Position numbers and translations under genes: made by a program. From Poecilobothrus nobilitatus (Eukaryota > Arthropoda > Insecta > Diptera > Dolichopodidae): a stretch of 64,000 bases of DNA. Position 1 is the first letter of the stretch, and each line of letters opens with the position of its first letter. The stretch covers positions 258,312,492 through 258,376,491 of the forward strand of contig OX352772.1 in the NCBI GenBank assembly GCA_947095535.1, given 5' to 3'. Under the pieces are notes generated by a model, which was not told the DNA's origin, made no database searches, and saw nothing but the letters and a program-made list of their open reading frames with translations. Positions 56,807 to 64,000 of this stretch are shown piece by piece.

Positions 56807-57592
56807 AAGTAATACACAAAAATTAAAGCTTCGACATCATACTCTTATTTCTGTTAACAACTTTTTTTAATAATATAGGATTACTTTATAATTGACGAAA
56901 GTGTTTTTGTGAAAGTGATTTTTTCAAATTTTCTAACAAATTTCTTCAACAAATTTTTTGCATTTGTTTTATTCGATAATTTGAAATTATTGAGGATATA
57001 ATGCGTAGTACATAAAAATGTAAATAAATATACAACATAACGGTTGCTTGAAGAATTTTTATTTATATGATATTGATATATATACATACTTATATAATAT
57101 CATGTTTATTTACATATCGTATATGTCACTAGTGAATGAATGATAAGAGTATAGATGTATATTATATAGCACCGTATTTACATACATATATGTATTTTAT
57201 TGTACTTATAAGAAATTATTCTGTCAATGGAATATTTAAATATAATATAATATAATATTTAAAATTATATTTACTATTTTGTACTAAGTAAATTTAATAT
57301 ACATTTACCGCTTAGTATTAAATGGTACTATAGAATATTTGAAAAAGTTTTGGATTGATAATCGTTATGTGGACGGTTAAAATCTGCTTTCGAAGAATGT
57401 ACATATAAACATATAGTTTGAATATATGTACAACCCATAGTTCTAGAAATTATAAAATTCACCCAAATTATTTTAAAATACTAAAATATTAAAAAAATAA
57501 TATTGTGAGCAGAGTGACAGGCTGTTAACATACTAACGGTTCGTACGGGTATCTAAGAGTTGACAAAGGCAACTGTATTCTTCCTCGTTTTT
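56807..57592 (+). mobile_element. R2 repeat, copy d (3' part)
   Basis: Matches the later half of R2 from GTAATACACAAAAATTAAAG to the terminal GCAACTGTATTCTTCCTCGT. Its end abuts the broken exon of the transposase gene. Together with copy c it accounts for both junctions of one original R2 insertion. Confidence 0.7.
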
Positions 57593-57619
57593 TAATAAAA
57601 TATATAAGAATGGAAACAC

Positions 57620-57692
57620 CTGCAATAAAAATGGAAGAATAGATATATATAATAATTTGTATTTTGATATAATTAAAAGTGTTTATACTTAC
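57620..57692 (-). other. 73-nt GT-AG intron in the transposase gene
   Basis: On the minus strand the exon ends TCGGAACAC, the intron starts GTAAGTATAAAC and ends TTTTTATTGCAG, and the next exon starts GTGTTTCCATTC. Splicing restores an uninterrupted HSEH-VFPFLY reading, matching the usual MULE order. Both splice sites and a pyrimidine-rich 3' end are textbook. Confidence 0.8.
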
Positions 57693-58416
57693 GTGTTCCG
57701 AATGAGCAATATAAACGATTAACAGTTGATTGTAGCCACAATTTGGTACAATTTTGAATGTGCCATCAATTAGATAATTTCGTTCTGAGTCCTCAAAATC
57801 GGAATTAATTATTTCTGTAATTTTCATGCACATAAAAATAGTGTAAGCTATGTTATTGTTTGCTTCGTTGATGGTGTATTGATAAAATGATTTTGATTCA
57901 TCAAATTTTGAAAACCTAAATTTCTTTTTAAAAACTTAATTTTCTTCATAAATTTTTTTGATTTCAGCTGGGTTTGTTGGTGGTTTTGGCAGTTTTTCAT
58001 GTTTAATTCTATACAAGGATGTTTTAATAGAATTAAATTGAACCAAATTTGCTGAAGAAGAATTATTTTGACGATTACTGTCAAAAACTTCTCTTACAGA
58101 GCAGCTTCTTTTCAGATGACTTCTTTCCAACATACAACCGTCTTTCATTAAATTTGTTAATTTCATTTTTCTCATTGTATCTTCCGCATCCAAATGTGGA
58201 TGCAATGCTTCATTATATTTTATAATTTTTTTTTGTTTTATATCTATTATAATACTGGCCTTACAAAGATTCAAATTACTATAATAACAAACGCATCTAA
58301 AAATACCGTCCTTTTGTTTGAATTTTTTTTAAATGTAATTGTTTCTCTGCAGGCACATATATTATTTCCGTATTTCTCCTAAAGCCTTGAAGAATTTCGT
58401 AATCCAAATTATCCAT

Positions 58417-58714
58417 AATGTTTTGTTTTATTTTTTTTTATTTAATAAATTAAAGCACTGAAAGAACCTTATCACTAGATTGATAAATTATAATTAAAGT
58501 GCAGCTATATATTTTAAATAAGTTGCTGCACTCAAAGTCTACAACTATCAGTGGTGTTACAAGTTAATGGTATATAATATAATTTCGTACATTTTAAAAT
58601 GTTTTTATTTATTTAAAAATAATTAGCACGTATTTCGGAATTAGACTCGAAACCAGAGTATTCCCTTTTTCCAAAATTAAAAACAAAACCAATAATTTAA
58701 CATTTATGAATTGT
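58417..58714. other. Upstream region of the transposase gene
   Basis: AT-rich and non-coding; TATATAATATAATTTC near 58,571 is TATA-like but on uncertain strand. Nothing else recognised. Confidence 0.35.
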
Positions 58715-59111
58715 ATTTTAAAAGGTCATTTTTCAAATCTTTCGCCATATCGGCGAATGTCACCATTACAAAATATTACTAAACCTTTTATTACATTATA
58801 ACTGTAATATTTATAAGAAAATAAAGGATTTTTCAAAGCGTTAAATAAATAAATAATTTTTGCTTTGTCCTTTTTTGTTAATAATTTTTTTTTTTAATTT
58901 CAAACAATTGGTTTAAGCTTAAACTATTAACAAAAACAAATACCGTAACAAGCATTCTTGATTTAAAGCTAGCCGTTCCGAAAAAAGCTTCTACAATATG
59001 GTCCGGTACTTTTGAAAATTCAATTATATCCATTTTATTTAGAAACTTTTTCATAGCGCATAATTTATTCCTTGTAATAATATTTTTGATATTGCAGTTC
59101 ATCTTTAACAA
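58715..59111 (-). pseudogene. Degenerate hypothetical ORF inside the Mutator element
   Basis: From ATG 59,111 a 77-codon frame (CAMKKFLNKMDIIEFSKVPD, then HIVEAFFGTASFKSRMLVTV) is followed, after a shift near 58,880, by LKNPLFSYKYYSYN and IFCNGDIRRYGERFEK. The composition is protein-like and I cannot name the family. It may be a second transposon gene. Confidence 0.35.
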
Positions 59112-59655
59112 AAATAAAAAAAGTTTAATTGTAAAAAATATTACTCCTACATTACATTTACCTTTAACTTATAAAATGCAACGTCACTAATAATTTTGAA
59201 TAAATATAAAATAATATAAATTTATTTACACGTGTGTTTTGTTTGATAAAAATGATAACAAAAACAGGTTATTTGCTCCAATTTATTGATATTAAATAAT
59301 TTTAGAAATTGAAATAAAAATATGTCTATGAAGATTTTGAAAAAGAGTCAATTCTGGTTTTATAACCAAAGTTTCGCACAAATGAAATTCATAAATATTT
59401 TTGAAAAAGGATCAACTTCGATTTTTTAACTAACTTAACTTACTTTCTAATATAGAATCTAGCACTCTGGATATGCATATATACAGCACTCTGGAAAAAG
59501 GAACAACTTTGATTTTGAAACCGACCAGCGACCAGCCCAATGTAGAAATATATAATAAAAGTTTCGATTTGTGAAATTATAAGGCATAAATCATAAAGGG
59601 AGTTATGACACTTTTGAACTTCGAAAGTGTCAAGAGACATGTCACCTTTTAACAC

Positions 59656-59905
59656 TGTCAATATTTTTCAGCTGACTAAATAGTGTTTTAATATACATTT
59701 TACATCTAAATATTAAACTAACTCTTTATTCCATTTAAGACCTGGTTATTATATTTCATATCCTGACTAAGTTCTTCTGCGGAATACGGTGCTTTGAAGT
59801 GATACACAGTTGGAATTAAACTTCCTTTTTCAAGTATGGCTAACTCTTTTAGGAAATATTGCATTTCCTTGTAAAAATTGTAGGTCAACTATTAGAATTT
59901 GTTTA
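59656..59905 (-). pseudogene. N-terminal part of gene interrupted by the Mutator element
   Basis: The minus strand reads LIVDLQFLQGN, shifts frame, then KELAILEKGSLIPTVYHFKA and APYSAEELSQDM, matching the start of the family seen at 35,872 (IVIDIQGF, KEI, HFIIKAPYG). A stop near 59,720 and the transposon at 59,646 end it. Its remaining part is at 43,372-43,502. It sits head to head with the ATPase gene. Confidence 0.65.
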
Positions 59906-59984
59906 ACTATGTCGAAGGTTTATTTCGGAATAAGAGCTTTTCATATAAATATAGGTCAATAACCTAGTTTTAACTAATACAACA

Positions 59985-60545
59985 ATGCCGTTTACAATTT
60001 CATTTACAATGATGGTGGCGGGGCCAACCTGCTGTGGAGAAACCACATTTATTCATAATTTAATAAAATATAAAAAAGAAAATATACTACCGCATATTAA
60101 TAGAATTATTTGGTGTAATCCAGATAAAAATACCGTTCCACTTTATGTGAAAGATGTTGAATATAGTAACACTATTCCGGATTTTAATGATAATCAAGAA
60201 CCTTTGTTAATTGTTACCGATGATATTATGTTAAATTCTCATGATAAATATGTATGTGATTTATTTACTAGAGGATACATCATAGGAATTTATCAGTAAT
60301 ATTTGCAACTCAAAATGTTTTTCACCAGGGTAAATTTTCAAGAGATATTGAACTTAACTGTAAATATCAAGTACTTTTGAAGAATCCAAGGGATAAATCA
60401 CATATATTTCCTTTACCTCGAGAAATATATCCCAATCAAATCAAACCATTTGAAACAGTATATAATGAAATGACGTCAGAACCATACGGGTATATATTAA
60501 TAGATCTTACTCAAGACCATAATGATATATTTCGATTAAGAAGTG
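59985..60545 (+). pseudogene. Packaging ATPase of virus-like element 2, frameshifted
   Basis: ATG at 59,985. Walker A appears as VAGPTCCGETTF, where the family consensus GPTGCGKTT has Gly and the essential Lys; here both are changed (Cys and Glu). Walker B is LLIVTDDIM. After a shift near 60,285 the frame continues SVIFATQNVFHQGKFSRDIE, LLKNPRDKSHIF and PYGYILIDLTQD, all typical of a packaging ATPase family common in invertebrate virus-like elements and distinct from the Polinton ATPase at 32 kb. Loss of the Walker lysine means no ATP hydrolysis. Confidence 0.75.
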
Positions 60546-61039
60546 ATATATTTGGAAAAGGTTTGTGTTATTGTACAAGAGATCAATTAGAACAATTTGG
60601 GGAGGAATATGAAACGTTTGAAGGCCAACCGTCATATGTATGTTATCTGAGTAAAAGAGCAACAAGCAAATTATGGAAATATAAAAAGGAATTGAGATCC
60701 CTAATTTGCCGTCAAAAATCTATAAATAGCAAAAGAAAAATCATTATTCAACGTGGTGGATTTTTACCTACACTTCTTCGTGCAGCACTATCAGGGATAA
60801 TCGAAAATTTTAAAAAAATAAATAAGACAACATTTAATAAAATGATAATTCTAAAGCCCGATATTTATGAGAAAATTAAGCAAAATGCAGACGTTGAACT
60901 CAATGAGTTGGATAAAAATATGAAAAAAATATTGTTAAATAAACATCTCACGAACACTCAAAAATGGTATTTATACAGACAAAATCTATTTAAAATAAGA
61001 AACAAAAAGTACTTCCTAGAAATAAAGAGGAGAAAGTAA
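60546..61039 (+). CDS. Fused small virion proteins (GGFLP-type and Leu/Lys-rich)
   Basis: The frame of the ATPase runs on without a stop through KELRSLICRQKSINSKRK and IIIQRGGFLPTLLRAALSGI, then MIILKPDIYEKIKQNADVEL and a basic end at 61,039. In related elements, as I recall them, these are separate small proteins: one ending KGGFLP..LL, and one starting M-x-L-x-P-x-x-Y. The in-frame join here is probably the result of small deletions, so true starts may be internal. Confidence 0.45.
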
Positions 61040-61068
61040 AAATATGGAAACAAAAGGTACTCAAGCTC

Positions 61069-61374
61069 GTGCAAAACCAATGTATATATATAGATGCGGG
61101 AACTCATTTTCCTGAATATAAGAATGTTGGAATACAAGTTGTTCCTGAAAAAGAAGAAGTATATGAAAAAGAAGCTGATGACGAAGTACTTGATGATGAA
61201 ATTCAGGAAAATGTTTTAACAAAAGCATTGTCAGCTGCTTCAGTTGGAGAACGTCATAGAAAAAGAAAATCAATTAAAAATCAAAATGTACAAATTTTTG
61301 AAACTGATACAGGAGACATTATAACTGTTCCTTTAGATAGCCCAAGCCCATCAGCGAAAAAAGAAAAGCTATAA
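61069..61374 (+). CDS. Acidic hypothetical protein of element 2
   Basis: About 100 aa: GTHFPEYKNVGIQVVPEKEE, an acidic block (EKEADDEVLDDEIQE), then a basic patch (ERHRKRKSIKNQN) and a Ser/Pro-rich end. I do not recognise a domain. A frame shift near 61,095 may join it to an upstream METKGTQARAKP start at 61,044. It lies between the ATPase region and the penton-like gene on the same strand. Confidence 0.4.
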   Translation: MQNQCIYIDAGTHFPEYKNVGIQVVPEKEEVYEKEADDEVLDDEIQENVLTKALSAASVGERHRKRKSIKNQNVQIFETDTGDIITVPLDSPSPSAKKEKL

Positions 61375-61480
61375 GGAGCAAAGAGTTGAATAATTCATTA
61401 AGACGTGTTTTAAGGTCAGCAGTAGGCAATACTCAAACAGAACTTAATTTTCCAATTCGTAAGAATAAATCCGCAAGCTC

Positions 61481-62221
61481 ATGGACAACATACAAGTAAA
61501 TGATGAATTTTATGTCACTTTACTCAGTGATTCATCTATGAACTATTATCCAAAAAATTCATTATCATCTTTTACAAATAAAATGAATAAATACATGTGT
61601 GATTCAAGGTGTAAAGTCGGTATTTCAGAAATGTATGTTAATGATTTCGTTCCAAATGTGTACGGTAAAGAATGGGAAAAAAGTACCCAAATATTTATTA
61701 AAGGTATGCAGAAAGATATGATAGGAGTTGGAACATCATATATTCCATACATAGAAAAACAAATGATATGCAACTGGAGAGTTTTTCTACTACCAACACT
61801 AATTCAAAATATAGATTTAACAGGTCTTAATAGGTTTACAAGAAAAGAAGTTAAACTACAGTTGATTTGGGGAATTTTTAATTTTATAAACGATGAAGTT
61901 CATTATACACAATCAGCAAAAGCTGAGGAGATGCCTAAAAATTTAAGTTACACCACAATATGTGTTATTAAGCCTAAAATAGATTTAAAAATAAGAGCAA
62001 ATTACGCTTATACCCTCGAAGGACTTTTGACAACATGTTTCAATCAAGTATCTTTTAAAGTTACAGATTTTAAAAAATGCAAATCACTTGTAATAGAAGC
62101 TTTCAAAACTTTAACATATAGTGTACAATTGATTCCCATTATTAAACCAGATATGGTTTTTATATACAGAGACATAATTGAACCGCAAAAAATAGGTGAT
62201 AAAGATGTAAGGTGTTTTTGA
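61481..62221 (+). CDS. Penton-like minor capsid protein of element 2
   Basis: 246 aa, intact. It opens MDNIQVNDEFYVTLLSDSSM and YYPKNSLSSFTNKMNKYM, then GISEMYVNDFVPN, and later regular beta-rich text (SVQLIPIIKPDMVFIYRDII) before the stop. An opening of the form 'FYVTLPSNSS..YYPNNTLSNFTTKL' is one I associate with minor capsid proteins of this element type. A single jelly-roll vertex protein is the best reading. It is followed by a 227-base spacer. Confidence 0.6.
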   Translation: MDNIQVNDEFYVTLLSDSSMNYYPKNSLSSFTNKMNKYMCDSRCKVGISEMYVNDFVPNVYGKEWEKSTQIFIKGMQKDMIGVGTSYIPYIEKQMICNWRVFLLPTLIQNIDLTGLNRFTRKEVKLQLIWGIFNFINDEVHYTQSAKAEEMPKNLSYTTICVIKPKIDLKIRANYAYTLEGLLTTCFNQVSFKVTDFKKCKSLVIEAFKTLTYSVQLIPIIKPDMVFIYRDIIEPQKIGDKDVRCF

Positions 62222-62448
62222 TCTTTTAACATACAAAATTCATTCATAATTACATACCGTAAAAGAATTCAGTAATATTCAATATTACAATGTGGAGAAA
62301 TCATTTAATAACATTTCATTACTTTTATGTGATAAATATGGATGCAAAATAAACTTTTCCAATAGTTCAATTCCAACAATATTACATTTTAAAAAAGTAT
62401 AAATAAAAGCGATTTTACAAAACTATATATTATTTTATTTTATTCATT

Positions 62449-62886
62449 ATGGAGAGAGTATACTATAAGTATTATTTAATTCAATCTGGTACAGGACTTG
62501 ATGATATCGGCCTTTTATTACATTCAACCGTACCTTTTCAAAGAGGTCGTGAATTGAGAAGCTTTTTTGGTGGACTTTTTAGATATTTGCAATCATTATT
62601 TACTTCAGGCACTGATATTTTGAAAGAAGAGATTATTAACTCTGGTATCAATGCTTTATCTGATCTTGCATCTGGTGCAAATGTAAAAGAATTTAAGCAA
62701 GATCATAGTAAAGAGATTGTTAAAAATGTACGACGTGGTGCCGTACGAAAACTGAATGAAATGTATGGTTCTGGTAAAAGAAAACGAAAAGCTATAAAAA
62801 TACCATTCATTAAAAATTTAAAGTATTTTACGTCAAAACGACACAAAGATAATAACAAAAAGAAACAAAAAGATATTTTTAATTAA
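62449..62886 (+). CDS. Core/membrane-active protein (adenovirus pVI/X-like)
   Basis: 145 aa, intact. FQRGRELRSFFGGLFRYLQS (about residues 29-48) matches the amphipathic 'YQRG-x-G-x-GSFF-x-GLFR' segment recurring in these elements. It is followed by LKEEIINSGINALSDLASGA and a highly basic tail (GSGKRKRKAIKIP, then KRHKDNNKKKQK). The design, amphipathic helix then basic DNA-binding tail, parallels adenoviral minor core proteins. It ends two bases before the capsid gene. Confidence 0.7.
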   Translation: MERVYYKYYLIQSGTGLDDIGLLLHSTVPFQRGRELRSFFGGLFRYLQSLFTSGTDILKEEIINSGINALSDLASGANVKEFKQDHSKEIVKNVRRGAVRKLNEMYGSGKRKRKAIKIPFIKNLKYFTSKRHKDNNKKKQKDIFN

Positions 62887-62888
62887 TT

Positions 62889-64000
62889 ATGATAGAGTGT
62901 ATGAAATCTGAGTTGGATATTTTTAAAACCCAACCCATTCAGTCTAGCATTTTACGACCTGAAGAAGTTTCCTACAATCCTATTGCTTCTTTCAACAACC
63001 CTTCAACAATTGAATTTGTTTTACTGTGTTATAGCGATACATATAGAGATTTCTCTTCTACATATGTGAGATTAAAAGTACTGATCTTAAAGAAAGATGG
63101 AACGCATTGGAATAATGATAAAAATGCCGAAGGAAAAAATAATAATACAACCAAGTGTAGTTAATAACATTTTACATTCTTTAATAAAACAATGTAATGT
63201 TCAATTAAATGGCAAAATATAACACCATCTGATGGAAATGATCACTATAGAGCCTATATTGAATCTTAATTAAATTGTGATACGATCTGCAGGATAGATT
63301 TTACATAAAGCAAATATAGCTAAATCTGATAATAATGGTTCAAAAGAGCGCCAAAAATTGTATCATAATACTAATGTAGTGGAACTTATGGGTAAACTAC
63401 ACATATATATGTTTTATCAACCTACTCTACTTATAAATAATGTTGACGTTCGTATAGTTTTGACACTTGAAAAACCCGATTTTTATCTTTTTGCAGACGA
63501 TTCTGATGAATCACAATTAAAAATTATAGAAACCACGCTATTTATAAGGCATATTACCGTTAATTCAAGCGCGCTGTTAGCACAAAATGCTCTTCTTGAG
63601 AAATCCAATTATAAACGCGTTGAAGTAAAAAGTTTTACAATTCCAATGAACAGCTCATCAACATCACTTGATAATGTTTTTATTGGACAGTTGTCAAACA
63701 CAATAATTTTTTGTATGACAGAAAATGTGGGTTACTCTGGAAAAAGATCAAAAAACCCATACAATTTTAAACATTTTGATATTTCACAATTTGTGTTAAA
63801 CGAAAATGGTGTTCAAATACCTAATTCAGCAATTGAAACCAGTTTTTCAGATGAAAATAATTGCTGTACAAGAGCATACAGTACACTTTTTTCAGGAACT
63901 GGAACTGGTCATGAAATAACAAAGTCTATGTTTAGTAACTTCAGATTCATCTGGAAATCAAGTATGTCAAGGTTGACTGAACCAAGGTTAGAATTGAGGC
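62889..64000 (+). pseudogene. F54H12.2-like major capsid protein, frameshifted, runs off window
   Basis: ATG at 62,889: SELDIFKTQPIQSSI, IEFVLLCYSDTYRDFSSTYV and RLKVLILKKDG form the first strands. After breaks at 63,140-63,330 (FNNILHSLIK, YRAYIES) the frame is open from about 63,335 to the window edge, with NNVDVRIVLTLEKPDFYLFA, RVEVKSFTIPMNSSS and VFIGQLSNTIIF, then SGKRSKNPYNFKHFDISQ. This order matches the proteins labelled 'F54H12.2-like' in many animal genomes, which I take to be major capsid proteins of a divergent Polinton-related lineage. The C-terminus is outside the window. Confidence 0.75.

Larger units (their letters stand above)
43993..58416 (-). pseudogene. FLYWCH-MULE-RING transposase gene, intron-containing, split by 12.6-kb insertion
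   Basis: ATG at 58,416 (MDNLDYEILQGFRRN). The FLYWCH-like finger (RYF, RCVC, CKASIIID, HPHL) follows; a one-base shift lies within it near 58,300. One in-frame stop is near 57,945. The MULE catalytic start is YLIDGTFKIVPNCGYNQLL (about 57,720-57,775). A GT-AG intron at 57,620-57,692 joins SEH to VFPFLYILLK. The insertion begins there; the frame resumes at 44,980 as SECTYSHLFKFIDANLF with FQTDFEKGLRNAI and WFHYAKAL, typical of MULE cores. Near 44,160 a further shift leads to a RING-like end: CCLC, PC, KDC, then CPFCR (stop at 43,993). Its job is to mobilise the flanking inverted ends. Confidence 0.85.
43503..59646 (-). mobile_element. Mutator-like (probable Phantom-type) DNA transposon inserted in virus-like element 2
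   Basis: The ends GGTGACATGTC (43,503) and GACATGTCACC (to 59,646) are inverted, and the identical 9-mer TTTTAACAC flanks both (43,494-43,502; 59,647-59,655). A 9-bp duplication is the Mutator hallmark. The gene inside is a FLYWCH/MULE transposase on the minus strand. Subterminal sequence repeats GTGTCATAACTCCCT in inverted orientation near both ends. About 12.6 kb (44,981-57,592) is later insertion, so the original element was about 3.5 kb. Phantom is named because FLYWCH-bearing Mutators of animals and insect viruses are so called; the subclass is my inference. Confidence 0.85.

Noticed and set aside
1..64000. Any host housekeeping gene
   Set aside because: None found; every coding trace belongs to a mobile or virus-like element or is unassignable.

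Overview
The window is about 64 kb of very AT-rich eukaryotic DNA with no recognisable host housekeeping gene. It is a stack of nested mobile elements. The organism is almost certainly an insect and probably a fly, though the order is a lower-confidence inference. Supporting signs are an errantivirus (env-bearing insect Ty3/Gypsy element) with a tRNA-Ser-type primer site, BEL/Pao pol, Helitron-like repeats that resemble dipteran INE-1/DINE (terminal hairpins, runs of GTCC), tRNA-headed SINEs, and one 73-nt GT-AG intron.

Layout. 1-143 and 8097-8640 are the two halves of one repeat (R2-like) split by a minus-strand Ty3/Gypsy retrotransposon with both LTRs (144-1192, 7269-8096), a primer-binding site, a polypurine tract, and pol remnants (about 1.8-3.66 kb). 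An inverted gag-protease piece (3.67-4.1 kb) and two head-to-head DINE-like elements with 147-bp tandem repeats (4.1-6.84 kb) lie inside it. 9.6-11.0 kb is an R2 repeat. 11.16-22.0 kb is a decayed errantivirus (LTR, PBS, RT/RNase H, env, LTR) whose middle is replaced by a minus-strand BEL/Pao fragment (17.1-19.1 kb); its LTR and env are each interrupted by repeat R1. 22-26.8 kb holds ORF1 fragments of non-LTR elements, another R2 and a 0.5-kb AAT microsatellite.

26,867-42,683 is a complete Polinton/Maverick virus-like transposon. It has 143-bp terminal inverted repeats differing at one base and a 6-bp target duplication. It carries integrase, a fibre-like protein, a packaging ATPase, a phospholipase A2-fold protein, a cysteine protease, minor and major capsid proteins and a protein-primed DNA polymerase B. 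The capsid-side genes are open. Integrase, ATPase, protease and polymerase are broken by single-base shifts or stops.

From about 42.7 kb a second, different virus-like element begins: a small conserved gene at 43.1 kb and the end of another gene, then from 59.66 kb to the window end an ATPase, a penton-like protein, a pVI/X-like protein and a capsid protein of the kind annotated in animal genomes as F54H12.2-like. This element is interrupted by a Mutator-type DNA transposon (43,503-59,646) with a perfect 9-bp target duplication. Its transposase gene (FLYWCH finger, MULE core, RING-like end) contains an intron and is itself split by a 12.6-kb block of later insertions (R2 copies, a third DINE-like array, several non-LTR retrotransposons).

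The nesting gives a relative chronology: virus-like element 2, then the Mutator, then R2, then the LINE and DINE cargo. All calls come from reading sequence and translations; no database search was made.
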